A stretch of DNA of 64,000 nt from Gigantopelta aegis (GCF_016097555.1 NC_054702.1:83170124-83234123), one strand, 5' to 3'; shown: positions 43,388 to 57,600, numbered from the stretch's first letter. Notes: generated from the letters alone by a model not told the origin. A program made the numbers and translations.

Positions 43388-44126
43388 TAAGTTATTGGTT
43401 GAGATGTGGGGAGGGTGGAGAGACCAAATGGGTCCACAGAGATTTGATCCTACAAACAACCCAAGCCACTCTGATGAGCACACTACCGACATAGCGAAAT
43501 TCCACCACATTTTACCAAAAAACAATGATATTGTTGTAGTTATATACACAAAATATAATTTGGAATTAACTTTTTATTTTGTTATGCAATGTGAAAATCT
43601 GGTTGGTTATCCCCCTTCCTCCATTTAATGTTTTATAATGCTAAGGCCACTCCCTCCATTTCCCATCTAAAATTATGTAACACTCATCAATATCTCCCTT
43701 TATCATAATCCTCTAACATAATGATGTAATTTGACCAATATTGGATTTTCTATTTATATTTGTTTGGCTTTGTCTTGAAGAACCAAATTGCAATGACTGG
43801 CTGAATTTTACTTTATAAATAAAATTGAGAAACATTTTTTGAAAAAGTTATGTAAATATTGATATAATGTCCTGAGTGATGATAAGACTAGTATTACCCA
43901 AAAATAATTTTAAAAATTTCTTCCAGTCCTTCAGATATAAACGCACAGCCCATGAGTTGTTCAATACAGTAACATACATGTACATATAAGCAAAGTGAAA
44001 AGAAAATCAAATCCCTTAATAAATAAATGCATATCTAATGTTATGTACCATTTACAAAATGCTGCTGGGTCATTTTGATAATTAAATAATTAAAATATTC
44101 AGTGACATAATAAAATTATATATATA
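43388..44126. other. gene-free sequence
   Basis: Nothing supported. Confidence 0.5.
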
Positions 44127-44638
44127 TTCTTCAAAAAATGTAGGGAAACTAATAAGAATTTACAATTGCCAAAATTGTAAGGTATATAATAGCTGTGGGG
44201 TATGGTTATATGATAATAGTGAATTAATTGGGTAAATGGTAGGTTTTATGACCACCAAAGATCTTGAAGGACGATTGGGTCAGAAATGAAATTTGAAAGG
44301 TGACTGGGTTTTTTTTATCAGTAAATAGCAAATTCAAACAATAAAAATGACTAAAAACAAAACAATAACAACTGTATGATAAACAGAATGAAAAAGATTG
44401 ACAGAAATAATGTTCCTCTAATTAATCAACCTTCCTGGAAATTGTCAAAATCGATGACACCTCACACACGTGTACGGGGTAACTGCTTGATGCACGTGCA
44501 AACTATGGAATGGGTTTCGGTGTGTTGATAAATAGACCTGAACGTTCTCACTAGGATGTCTGTGGTCAAAACGTATGTTCGGTCTAATCGTTGATATGAA
44601 CATTAATATTTTAGGTTCCCCTACTTTTTTTTAAAGAG
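44127..44638. mobile_element. Tc1/mariner-type MITE, copy 2
   Basis: Homologous along its length to 38,538-39,076, with a short internal deletion (after aattaattgggtaaa) and degraded ends (left ttcttcaaaaaatgtaggg, right ccctacttttttttaaagag). Flanked by TA. Confidence 0.8.
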
Positions 44639-44654
44639 TATATATAAATATATT

Positions 44655-44812
44655 GTTGAATCCAGTTTGGCTCGAACCCAATCAGTGCTAGAGAAAGTGT
44701 TCGATCAATCAGGTAAGTACAACAACATGTTAGTATAATTCAGGACTTTGTTTTTGGTTCGAGTGTTGCAGTGTATTCGACCCTTCCAAGTTTGACCCAA
44801 TGAGATTCTACT
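44655..44812. mobile_element. candidate pogo-like inverted-repeat fragment
   Basis: The left end ccagtttggctcgaaccc and right end aagtttgacccaatgagatt are roughly inverted. The reverse complement of the right end resembles 58,500-58,580 (agaatctcactggctcgaac). Non-coding. Confidence 0.4.
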
Positions 44813-45555
44813 ATATATATATAACCCCAATAAGTTGACACAAGCACCTCAAGCGAACACTCAACCGAGCGAAATCCCGCCCCTAAAATTAATAAATAAA
44901 TATATAAAATGAATAAATGAATAGATCAAATATATCGGAGAAAAAAAATCTCAAAGTACAGAATGGATTGGGAACAAATGCACACACATTCTTTCTTTCT
45001 CTCTCTCTCTTTCATATACATTTATGATTTTTAGCTACAGATACTGTGATTTATGTGTGTGCACAGCATTCAACAAGTTCAGTAATAACAGTGATTAATA
45101 CTATAGCCCCAGAGAAACAATAAAGATTTAATTGCCAGTGAAAGGTTTATTCGCATATTTACACAACTTTATATATATGTTAGTAATTTACAGACAACAC
45201 ATTTTGAAATGATTAAAAATTGGTAAGTGTGGTTCCAAGCCTCCACAAATTTAAGAATTCATTATATGTTTATATTCTACAATACACTTTAGACATATTA
45301 TTATTGTAATGATCATAATCTCAACATTGAATAATATTGCATTTTGACTAGATACAAGTATAAACATATCTTCCACGTCAAAAATCTTTACTAACTTAAA
45401 GTTTATCAATTGTACACCCATTATATTACACTGTACAATAATGTGTGGCTTATTGTCTGTTTCAGACTTTAGTTTAAAAAAAAAAAAACTACCTTAATGT
45501 TATCTAAAGTTTCATAATATATTGTTTTTATTCAATGTGCAAGAAATGTCCCATG
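44813..45555. other. gene-free sequence
   Basis: Includes a short CT run at about 44,990-45,010 and A-run at 45,476-45,488. No gene. Confidence 0.5.
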
Positions 45556-45837
45556 AAATATCGGCTATTAATTTCCAATATAACCTATTCACTGCAAGAA
45601 CTAACGCGATATAATGGTGGTATCAAATATCGGCTATTCATTTCCATTATAACCTATTCACTGCAAGAACTAACGCGATATATTGGTGGTATCAAATATC
45701 GGCTATTAATTTCCAATATAACCTATTCACTGCAAGAACTAACGCGATATATTGGTGGTATCAAATATCAGCTATTCATTTCCAATATAACCTATTCACT
45801 GCAAGAACTAACGCGATATATTGGTGGTATCAAATAT
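45556..45837. repeat. 69-bp tandem repeat, four units
   Basis: Four units of 69 bp differ at only a few positions, each containing cactgcaagaactaacgcg. Because 69 is divisible by three, one frame stays open through all units (109 aa from 45,535) and repeats YRLLISNITYSLQELTRYIG with I/F and N/I changes. No signal peptide, domain or splice context supports a gene. Confidence 0.92.
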
Positions 45838-48120
45838 CTGACATTCATGCTTTGGACCACATGACATTGTATTCAAATGTTGTGCACAAACAAGTATCTA
45901 CCTACTTAAATAACTAACCTATAAAACAAAAGGGAAATGAGGACGCTCCATTAAATGGTTTCAAATGATTTTTTTCTTGCTTTAAAAAAATCTCTAGTAA
46001 TACAAAGAACATTTATGTGTACTCGTTCTTTAGGTCATATTATATATGTACCAACCACTAATAAAAGAATGTACGGACATAATGAAAATAAAATTATACA
46101 ATAATATCTACAAGTGTAGTGTTTTCCCTAGCTTGTTTTAGTATAGTGCAGCACCATGCCTCAATAGTCTAACACCATCAACACCATCTACACCATTTTG
46201 CCTTAATCAGCACCATGCTGCCCTGAGATTAAACAAGCCTTTTTCAGTAATTAATTCTAAAATTGCCTTTATAAAACACAAAAAAAGGTATTATTAATTA
46301 ATAAAATATGCCTTTTATATCTTTTGCCATTCATTTATTAAAGCAAGCACATAAATTACATGTTTATTTCAATTAATTTTTCTGTATTTTTAATGAAAAA
46401 CAAGTGCCCCAAAAATGGTGAAAATGCCCCACAAGTATTTGGTCTACCATGCCTTGCCTAATTTCTAGGGAAATCACTACAAGTGTATTAACAATTTGTT
46501 TTGAACTCTTAAGTAATACAGTATAAGGTGTTCTGAGCATATGGTTTGTACTATTTATGCTGATGTCCAAAAGAAACTACATACATAAAATTTGAATAAT
46601 TTTATCAATATTGTTGCTAATCTAAAAGAACCAATTCAGAAACCACCTTACAAACACTGCATATATCACGAGGTACATTATGATGTTTAAATGTGGAACT
46701 TCATGATACGTTCATATCCCACCGTACCGTTTGCTGTTTTTCTGTAATACAATTTCAAGCCTTGTAACGTTTCTTTTGGATATCAGTATATTTAGTTCAC
46801 TGGCAAACAGACTGAAAAATGGACACTAAAAAGGAAAGAATGATTACCTTTTATTTAATGATGCCTCAACACATTTTAAACTATGGTTGTTTGGTAGCCA
46901 ACATATGGTTATTTTGACATCTGGTCTTCTAATATACTGAACTTCATAGAAAACACACAAGTCAAGATGTGTAGTTGTAAAAATGATACAAGGAGAATTA
47001 AATAATACATTTAACTGCTTTGTGTAACTAGATGGATTCTGAGAGGCAATATATAACTCCAAAATTGTAGCCTATACAAGGGTCAGGGTTATTGTGTGTT
47101 TTATGGCAACATCACACATGTGATAGCAATAACAACTGAAAATTGACTGGTGTGTTTTCGTTACAGACACTCGATAGGATTCCACATCTAAACCTTGACA
47201 TTTCCCCAAAAAACAAAGACATTGAACTAAAATAAAGTTTAAATAAAAAATATTTGTAATTTATTGCCCACTGATCAGTTAACAAGAAATAAAAACTGTA
47301 CATCATCTTAGAATTAAAAGATAAACATGTTTGAGGTTTTCCTGCTGTACATATTCACATTTTCACAAATCTATATTAAAAGGTGAACATCCACACAAAA
47401 AGTACAATCATTAAAATACCTGTACCTAAATCTCCATAAGCATATCAAATGTGAAAAAAATATGCAGGTAATAAGACAATGAATGTAGGTTTTACTAGGT
47501 TGTTGGAATATTTTAACACAGGAGTGTTGAGAAACTTATTTGTATGTTAATATTGATGTAATCATAATAAAAACAGTAAAGGCAAGGTGATAAAAGTTAT
47601 ATACATGTACGGTATATATATATATATATATTTTTTTATTACCCATATGGCTATATAAATATTGTATTTTACCCACACTATCTTTATGGCATGGGTTATG
47701 ACAATACCTTGAAAACTGTTATGGCACACTTCTGATGTCATGAGTCGCTATAGCAGCTGCAAGTTGCAGTTTCTGATAATCATTAAACATCACTGTCGTT
47801 GACATCGCAGAATGTTATTAACATTGATGAAGCGATTGCAGTAATATTTCACGTTTCTTTAATTCACAGTTTGTGGATAATAAATAAATTATAACATTTA
47901 CAGGAGTTCCATACAAAATTTATAAAACTTATATGGGAATTGTTTTATGCTGCTCTTACTTGAGCATGTTTCCTAAATCCATACAGTACTTCTGCTCATG
48001 CAATAATCTATATATACTTGTACAGATATAAAATCCCAAAACCACACACACAAAAAAGAAAGTAAAAAGTTATTCTTTGGTCTGGTATTTTGGAAGACTT
48101 GTTACTGGCAATAAGACCTG
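45838..48120. other. gene-free AT-rich sequence
   Basis: Short minus-strand frames without domains. 46,116-46,240 begins with gtgttttccctagcttg and may be an old transposon end. A (TA)n lies at about 47,613-47,630. Confidence 0.45.
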
Positions 48121-48164
48121 CTGTAATGTTAGGCTCAGACTGTCAACTGTTACAATAAAGTAGG

Positions 48165-48710
48165 CCAACTTCCCAATCTAATTAAAATTAGCTCCACAAT
48201 TACATGTGGATCTAACAGCAGCCCTTTGGAGTTCGTGTCCAGTTGACCGTTCATTCAACCAATCAAAACCGTACTTACAAAATCATGCCAGTGATTTGAA
48301 AAGAATTTGAAAACATTTGGGATTATGCCGAGGGTGAATTACGAAGTATGCCGGAAACTAATTGCAATATAAAATGTTCTATAAAAGTTGTTTCAAGACG
48401 AAAAAAACCCTGTGATGGTATAGCCATAAAATCTGTTTATACTAGTATACAATCCAGCATTAATTACTGCAGTTTTCCCCGGGTTTTTTAATGTTGACAT
48501 AGACCAACAAGTTCGCCTATTGCATAAATAGTCTCGCCCGATACTTTTAGAATTTATATGCTCCCGAATAATGCTATAAAAGGTGAAGTGTAATTGGTCG
48601 ATATTTAAATTGTTATTTACAGATGAAATGTCACCTGAACATGGGAGTACATGCAATGCTGTTAGATCTACTGGTAGACCCAGTAGAGCTAATTTTAATC
48701 AGACTGGCCA
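48165..48710. mobile_element. inverted-repeat element with outer inverted flanks
   Basis: Left end ccaatctaattaaaattagc and right end gagctaattttaatcagac are inverted, as are the inner ggatctaacagcag and ctgttagatctac. The inversion continues outwards to about 48,121 and 48,825 (cagactgtcaactg against cagttggtagtatgagtct). The right half is homologous to 24,581-24,780. Non-coding. Confidence 0.7.
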
Positions 48711-48825
48711 ATTTCCCCAACTGCTAACTTACAATGGGTGCATTCAGATTAACATAAGTCATAAGAGTAGAAAGTTGGCCAACTTTGTGCTGGCAGTTGG
48801 TAGTATGAGTCTAGCATAATACATC

Positions 48826-50593
48826 TTGCAAACAGATAAAATATTCAGCCCAATTGGTTGGCTGTCGAGAGTTTAATGTTTAGTTATTTCACACAAAACG
48901 GGAGGGGTGCTGTATTCTTTCCATGTGTTTTTGTGTGCTTTTTTTTTTGGGGGGGGGGGGGGGTTTGTTTTGGGTTTTTTCAAATAAAATAACTGAAAAA
49001 TGAACCCATAACAAGTCCAAACTAGTACTTAACTTTTCTGAGTACATGTCTTTTAATTCCTATGAAAATTAAATTCTATAAAAGTCACTGAACAAGAAAA
49101 TCATTGGTCAGCAGGCATTAGAAACACTGGGGGGGGGGGGGGGGGAGATAACCCATTGGCCTTCCCAACTGAAAATAAAATTATGGTAAGGAATAACTGA
49201 CTCCTCCGCCCATTTGCAGTCATCTTCCTACACCTATGATAAGTTTATTGTGATTTCCCGACAAAATTAAGACAGAAAGATCCATAGCTAAGAATGGGGG
49301 TATAATAGCCTTAATTTGAACAGATGGTTTAGTGCCAGCATACCTTAGATGATTCATCACCATTCTAGTAAATGTAAAATTAAGGCAGTTCAGTAACAGT
49401 GAATTGTTGTTTTCAAAACCAGGATGGGCATCTTATGAAAAACTAAATTTAAATGGAGCATTGTTCAAGCAAAATAATTATGTACATTTGATGTTTGGTG
49501 AAAAAAACCTACATCAAAACAAACATCAAAAACAAAAACAAATTTAAAAAGAGATCATTTTAAAATGCAAGAATAAGCATTAAGATGGTGCATCTTAAAA
49601 ATATTTCACAGGTACATACAGTAACTTAACATAAGTTAAAATTAAGTACACATATATACATGACAAATACAAATGAACACATTTACCACTATGGACACTA
49701 ACAAATAGCTATCAGCTTTTTGTTTCTCAGATCATAAAATTACTAAAATAATTCTGTTAAAGCTAATATGGATATAAAATAACACCAGTTAACATGCACT
49801 GAACTATGTACAAGTATAATCCCAGTAGTACCCGTGTTAGTTTCTGTACAACAATAAAACATACTGATGAATGCATATGTATGTTCCACCTCTGCTTGCT
49901 ACTTTTGGGTTATTAATGTACAGTTAAACCCAGGCATTCAAAACGTAGCACAATCTGGGTGATATGCAAGGTTTACAGCAAATGAATGTGTGATATAATC
50001 AGTAGCACTCACTGACATTTTTGAGAAAATAACTGTTAATTTCTGCCATTTTTGAAGTTTAATAAACAATTTGGCAAAATGTTTTGCTCATTCAGAGCTA
50101 GCTCTGGTTATGATATATTATTAATTAATTTTATTACGATATATTATTAATTATTAATATAAATGATATTTACAAAGGAAAGCAATGTTGACATACTATT
50201 ATTAATGCACAAAAAACCGTCTGCTATTGAGGTTAGGAGTTATCTAAATTAGCATCGGAGACAGAAAGGAGTTCAAATTATATTAGCATTGATATGCGAT
50301 TTTAACTTGAAATCATGAAATTAGAGTCCCCAAATGTAACCATTATAATCAGAGGTTGAAATTCCTTCTTTATCCAGGCCTCTGAAAATTGCATTAAGAA
50401 TCATTTCATTTGTCAACGCTTATGCAAATCTAATTTTGTTTTATTTCAATTCAGGACATTATTTACATGGACATAATGGGTTGCCGGTATGCAAAAAGAA
50501 AATAGGTTACCTGAATTTATTTTTCAATTTTTCGAGACCTGTTCAGGGTTATTGTATGAGGGTATGGAAGGTGAAATTACATCACTTAAAATC
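48826..50593. other. gene-free sequence
   Basis: Two poly-G runs (48,949-48,963 and 49,129-49,145). Nothing else supported. Confidence 0.5.
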
Positions 50594-50607
50594 TTTAAAA
50601 TTAATGG

Positions 50608-50996
50608 AAAGAAAAGAAAAGAAAAAAAAAGTTTTATTTAACGACGCACTCAACACATTTTATTTACAGTTATATGGCGTCAGACATATGGTTAAGGACC
50701 ACACAGATTTTGAGAGGAAACCCGCTGTCGCCACTACACTGGCTACTCTTTCCGATTAGCAGCAAGGGATCTTTTATTTGCACTTCCCACAGGCAGGATA
50801 GCACGAACCATGGCCTTTGTTGAACCAGTTATGGATCACTGGCTGGTGCAAGTGGTTTACACCTACCCACACTGCAAACTCACTCAAGGTTTGGAGTCGG
50901 TATCTGGATTAAAAATCCCATGATTTGACTGGGATCCGAACCCAGTACCTACCAGCCTGTAGACCGATGGCCTAACCACGACGCCACCGAGGCCGG
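50608..50996 (-). mobile_element. SINE (head II, tail B), complete with TSD
   Basis: The A-rich tail end is at 50,608 and the head end (ccaccgaggccgg) at 50,996. The minus-strand B box GGTTCGGATCC is intact. A perfect 14-bp target duplication TTTAAAATTAATGG lies at 50,594-50,607 and 50,997-51,010. Confidence 0.92.
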
Positions 50997-51010
50997 TTTA
51001 AAATTAATGG

Positions 51011-51736
51011 ATACATTTTTAAAATGTTTAGATAGATTATAGTAAGAGAACTTTAACAGAGTACATGATTTCAAACCCATAGCAGGGGCTCTTATCTGTT
51101 TTGTTTTTATTATGGACCCTCAAATTATTTATCAATATTTATACTGTATTAACTATATACATTGGCAAGATATGACTAGATAAATGTTTTTATTTTCTGT
51201 TACTGACTAAAAATATAGGTCACTTGACATAAGCCCGACTCGACTTAATTATTTCAGATTAGAATTTCAATAACATACTTTTTAAATCATTCTTTTTAGT
51301 ACAGTATATACAAATAAAGTTTTGTTTCACAATAAAGACACATAACTTGTATATTTATTTATGAATATTAGTTTAGACAGATTTTTTTAATATGACAAAA
51401 TGTAGCTAGCGTCATACAAAGAATGACATCATGTATCTTGAATGATGTCACACTGCATACGTCTTGCTAGTTTGATGGTACTCAATTAGAAGACAAAAAC
51501 TGGAATAAATATGATATTCAGCCTATTCTTGTTGGATTTTAGGATAAATAAAATAACCAGTTACCGTCTTAAGATATTGGCTTTATCAGCTCAGGTTGTT
51601 TGGTGAATGCGGCTCATGGCATTAGCCATTCTAACTGTTGCAGGATAAAGCTGATATCTCAACACATAACAAGTTATTCTCTATATAAATTGTGTAGTTT
51701 AAAAAATATATATGGTGGTGATATCGAACATTTGGG
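51011..51736. other. gene-free sequence
   Basis: Nothing supported. Confidence 0.5.
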
Positions 51737-52053
51737 GCTCTGTGGCTGGACATAACCCAGTGGTAAAGCATTCACCTGATGCGCTGTCAGTCTAGGATCG
51801 ATTGCCATCGGTGGACCCATTAAGACTATTTCTCCTTCTAGTCAATGCACCATGACTGGTATATATCAAAGACCAAGGTATGTGCTATTCTGTCTGTGGG
51901 ATGGTACAAATAAAAGATCCCTTGCTACTAATGGTAAAATGTAGCATGTTTTCTACCTAAGAATATATGTAAAAATTACCAAATGTTTGACACTGAATAG
52001 CTGATTAATAAATCAATGTGCTCTAGTGGTGTCATTAAATAAAACAAACTAGT
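51737..52053 (+). mobile_element. SINE (head I, tail A), full length
   Basis: Head ggacataacccagtggtaaa, B-box-like ggatcgattgcc, shared body and tail A (gctctagtggtgtcattaaa). No clear target duplication was found. Confidence 0.8.
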
Positions 52054-53368
52054 GTTACAAACCAAAGCTACAGACATATCTCGCCAATCTTATAACAGTG
52101 CAAAAATATAAACTAATTTTTTTCAATAACAACTTTACATGGTCAACTGCAGTGATATGACCAACAAGTCTGTTGCCATTACTGAAAAGTCAGTTACATT
52201 AAACAGTGGAGGTAATTAATGGCAAATTAATATACTGTGACCTTAAATTTGCAAATGTATGTAAAATTAGACTAATCTACATGCAGTTAGTTCTGTTTCT
52301 TGCAGTTTGTGTGAGAACACTTCAACCTTTTTAGAGAGGTTCATGAAGTTGAGAAAACAACTTGTCTTACAATCTAGTTCTGTTGAAAATAAATAATAAA
52401 AATTAAAACGTTATAAGTTTTTAAAATATTCATTCAGATGAACATAGATGTATTTATGACTTACATTTCAGTGATCTAAGACTTGTAATATGTGAGAAAT
52501 AGATGAATTTGAAAACATAATATATTCCTGATGAAAAATTTAAGACCATGGCAAAAGTCCATGTCCCATTTTCTGATTTCCAAAAGATGAGACAATAAAT
52601 ATGATCATAGATATACATGTATTTGAAAACAATGACTCAAAATTTCTCATCTCATCAAATAAACTGCAATAATTATTAGTAAAAACTATTTTTAAAACAC
52701 ATCTTGCATAAAAAGAAAAAAACGATAGTCGCAAAGAACAATATTCATATGTAAAATGTACATAATAAATTGACTATTTCATATAATATGGTTTATGTCA
52801 ACTGAAGACATGTAAAAACAAATGATATAAATCATAATTGATGAAAGCAGTCTGTATTTCTTAATTGCACTTTGCTGAATAACAAAATGTTATTTGCACA
52901 TACAATATTAAATTTTAAAAATCAAACTGGCAAGGCATAAAATTACATTAATATTAAATTATATTAAAAATTAATATTTTAAAAACATGTACTCATAATA
53001 TTTCAGCTCCAAGCACTTGCACACATTTGAAACCATGTGTGTAATATAATATGCATGTATACTTATTACTTGCATGTACTTTTTTGTGTGGTAACAAGAC
53101 ATGAAAAAAAGGAGGCTGCCAATTTGACAAATGGCAGACCACACTTCAATTGATTATTGGTAAAACTAAAAGGCTGTTGGTGTACCCAGTTATAGCTAAA
53201 ATCTACTGAATTATCACTGAAAGAGACAAATTCATCCATTTATATAGTCTCAAATTGGTTTTCATTCTGCTTGCTGCCTGGTGCCTGGCAACTATTTCTT
53301 TTTTTTCTTCTTTTTTTCAAACTTTTTACTACCCCAGAAACCATTTGGTAATGTCAGGGTCTGGCAAC
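52054..53368. other. gene-free AT-rich sequence
   Basis: Nothing supported on either strand. Confidence 0.5.
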
Positions 53369-53381
53369 TATTTCTTGTCCA

Positions 53382-53769
53382 AAGAAAGAAATGTTTTATT
53401 TAACGACGCACTCAACACATTTTATTTACGGTTATATGGCGTCAGACATATGGTTAAGGACCACACAGAGTTTGAGAGAAAACCCGCTGTCGCCACTACA
53501 TGGGCTACTCTTCCGATTAGCAGCAAGGGATCTTTTATTTGCGCTTCCCACAGGCAGGATAGCACAAACCATGGCCTTTGTTGAACCAGTTATGGATCAC
53601 TGGTCGGTGCAAGTGGTTTACACCTACCCATTGAGCCTTGCGGAGCACTCACTCAGGGTTTGGAGTCTGTATCTGGATTAAAAATCCCATGCCTCGACTG
53701 GGATCCGAACCCAGTACCTACCAGCCTGTAGACCGATGGCCTACCACGACGCCACCAAGGCCGGTCGCA
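53382..53769 (-). mobile_element. SINE (head II, tail B), complete with TSD
   Basis: Tail end with AAAG repeats at the left, head end near 53,765. A perfect 13-bp target duplication TATTTCTTGTCCA lies at 53,369-53,381 and 53,770-53,782. The open frames inside are the usual SINE artefacts. Confidence 0.9.
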
Positions 53770-53782
53770 TATTTCTTGTCCA

Positions 53783-54688
53783 ATTCCTGTGATTAATGTA
53801 CTCCATGATTAATGAACAGTAAAAATTATTGTTAGATATTTAAGCCGTAATGCACCTATGCCTTATATTGAATGATGTATGTGAATAAACATGTCATGGT
53901 TTTCAAATCCAGTCTTTATGAAAAATACAATATACCAAACATTAATGACAGGTTTGGGGGGAAAATCCCAGTCTATGCTAGTGAATGTACTGAAGTTCAG
54001 GGATGTATTGGCTGGGATTGTAGTCTAGTAGCAGATAGCAGACCAAACTTTGAAAACATCTTTCATCCTAGAAGTAAGTACTGTTGAAAACTGGTAACTG
54101 ACATTTAGCCGTTATCATTAGATTTGACCGACAACCAACTCCATGCCAGCATAAATCTATCAATCTTGTCAGCCCCACACTTTTATCCACTACACAACTT
54201 TTTGCATTACTGATGGACAATATACCCTGTATTAATATATTAATAAGAAAGAAGCCATGTCAAAAGAATCAATCAAATTTCAAGAATACATAAACATCGT
54301 TTTTTCTCAATTGAGACAGAATATAATATAAAATAAATAATAATAAATTCAACAGAAATAATATATTAAGTTACAAGTGGTCAATTCAAATATTGAAAAT
54401 CTAAGTAATTACAGATAAAATTTAGTTTTCTTGTTAACATAAAAACATAAATAAAATGATTACAACTGCCAGCTGTAAGCAGCAGCACATGTAAACATTT
54501 TGCCATGTTATTAATGTAATAAGGAAATAAAACCAAAAAGTTATCTTAACTGTTCAGTTTCAAGTAAGAATTTTCAGAACTAAAACTGAAAATGTTTTTG
54601 TGCAAAGTAAGTTTTTTCATTCATAAAACTGTTGCAAATGTCCAATTTCAATGGCTAATGATGAGTCCCATATTTATGTACCCTGATA
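53783..54688. other. 3' flank of the DESI2-like gene
   Basis: Likely holds the 3' untranslated region of the minus-strand gene. The 71-aa plus-strand frame at 53,872-54,087 has no recognisable domain. Confidence 0.4.
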
Positions 54689-57600
54689 TCACCTCTTAAT
54701 GGGGCCACTGAAAGATGGGAGTTTTTTATCATCATCTGCCGATTCTGGAATGACTGCTTGAAGAGCCGCAGGTGTCAGCCATTCTTTGGGAATAGCACGT
54801 TCAATAAAAGGTATACAGGAACTCATATATGCAAGTCTGTTTACCCAGTTAGGTAGTGATTTACCACATATGATCTGAAAAAGAACAGACAGAACAAATT
54901 TATCAACTCTGCACATGATGCATAGCCAACACATGTATAACATACACATGAATTAAGAACAAATAAACAGGAAAGTTTTAAGAAACATAGGCAGCTATAC
55001 CTATCGAGTACAGTTAGCTGTATAATAACAACATAAAAAAACAGTCGACAGTGGTAGTTGTAGTAGCTACTGAAATTTGCAACCTGCAATCTACTAACGA
55101 ACACACTGGATAATTACTGGTACTAGTCTCTCAATTTCCATAGTTTTTAACAAGGGTTTTCTCATCAAAATTAACTGAATAATACATTGTGATTGGATTA
55201 AAGTAAAGGATTTGCTTGCTATCAGCAGCATAATCATAAATATACTAATATTACATTATTTTACACAAATTGCTGATCTCTTATTGACTTATTTTGAATG
55301 GAAAACAAAATTGTTATCAACAATTTTTCACTTTCCATGTTTTATGACCATACTTAAAATTCCATGATTTTCCAGGTGGGAGGAAAGAAAAGATTGTTTT
55401 ATTTAATGATGCATTCAAAATGTTTTAATTATGGTTATATGGTGTTGGACATATGGTTAAAGACCACATAGATGAGAGAGGAAACCCACTGTCACCACTC
55501 CAAGGGCTACTCTTCCTGATTAGCAGGAAGGGATCTTTTATAAGTAGCATCCCACAGACAGGATAGTACATACCATGGCCTATATTACACCAGTTGTAGA
55601 CCACCGGCAGGAATGAGAAAAAGCCCAATGGGCCAACCCGCCGGGATCAATCTTAGACTGACCGTGCATCAGATGAATGCTTTACCACTGGGCTATGCTT
55701 AACCCCTTTCTAGGTCTAGTTTTTTTTAGGATTTCCACATGACATCCCTTATTAAATGAACCTTTAACATTTCAGCAATAGACCGATCTACCATTTGGGA
55801 TGTCAGTATTTAAGAGATAGAAAAAATAAAAATAAATAAAAGCATAGTAACCTGTGTTAGAGTGGAAGTGAAGTGATTACAGTTTTTGCTGAGCAGATGA
55901 TACTGATTTCCAAGAAACTCCTTTCCTAGCTGCTCAGATATCTTGCGTACATCATCTGGTGTGAAATCTGTAAAGCCTAAACGGATGGATTGTCTGAAAG
56001 AAAACAAATAAATATTGTTCTTATACAGTGAAACTCCTCTAAACTGGACCATAGGGACCAAGTAAAATGTCCTGTTTAAGAGGTATCCAGTTTAGAGAGG
56101 TTCTCTTCTGCACAGATATTTAAAAAAGGACTAACAAAAACTTCCAGTTTTGAGGGAATTCCAGTTTACAGATGGTCCGGTTTTGAGAGATTTCGCTGTA
56201 TATCAAACATATTACTGACATTTTCAGTATACTACCAAGTGTAAAAGCTGTAGTCTGTTCAGGACTGCAAACACTCACAATCGATTCATTATATATCATC
56301 TGTGTTCTGGATGTCTTAATTAAGGTGTATGTGTTATCCTGCTATTGTCTTTTTTTTACCACCTTCCTATAATCCCTTCCTGCTATTTTGAAAAGTACAT
56401 GCGTATTTAATCTATAACCACCAAATATTGACCTGTAGATTTATAGCAATTAAAATCAGCTACTGATAATCAAGAGCAGTACAAATTTTACATCAGACTA
56501 AACAAGACAGATTTCACTTTAAGACATGTAAAGATAGTTAACATCTTGATTACTTAAGATGACTGGATCAATGACATGAACTGAAAATATAATACTGTCT
56601 AATAAGTAATATGTGAACTGATGACGCCATTTTAAGGTGTTTGTCTTGCCATCATTTGTGGCCACTGGTACATTTGTTTGTAAAACGTCCCATTGTATAT
56701 TTAATAAAATTTAAACATTAATCTATGTATGTCATAGATGTAACATTCATATACCCAATATGAATATCCACCCATGATATTAATCCATTTACTTATTGGG
56801 GAATAAGCTGTAAACATATACTGAACAAAATAAGAAACTTCCGCTAACTTTGCTTGAACATAACTTGATGAAAACAAACCGGGGGAATAATTGTTATATA
56901 TGCGTTTAACGAGTGTTCCATGATGCATCGTTTGGTGCAAAAATCATGGCCATAGGTTAACAGAAACTGGGGGAAATTTCGACCAAGTGTGGTAGGGGTT
57001 AAAAAAAAAAAAACACACTTAATAACGGGTATGACCACCTCTTGAATTGACCACTGCAGTGCGTCGCAGGCGCATAGAATTGACTAAAGTGTTGATTTCT
57101 GCCTGTGGAATATTGTTCTATTCCTGAATGAGCGCTTGACGAAGTTCGTTGACGTTAGCGGGTGGGTTGGGACGACGCCTCAACCGTCTGTCCAGAAAAT
57201 CCCAGACATGCTCGATGGGGTTGAGATTAGGACTTGTAGCGGGCCAGTCATCAATGAAATCAATGTTATTTGTCCTAAGACAATTTACAGTGTCTCTAGT
57301 TGTATGAGAGGTGGCATTATCATGCTGAAAAATCGAGATGTTGGCGTTGTTATGGAACAGAGGAATGACGTGATGAGCGAGAATGTCATCGCAGTAACGT
57401 TGAGCATTTAAATTGTCATCAATGACGACTAGTGGTGAACGATAACCATGGGCAATGGCTGCCCAGACCATGACACAACCCCCACCCCCGAAACGATCTC
57501 GTTCAAGAAGACAACAGTCAGCATAGCGTTCATTTCTCCTATGGTAGACGCGCACCCTGCCATCACCACGTTGTAAAGAAAATCTGGATTCATCCGAAAA

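Noticed and set aside
45535-45864. Small repeat protein gene
   Set aside because: Unit length divisible by three keeps the frame open; no start context, domain, or splice signals.
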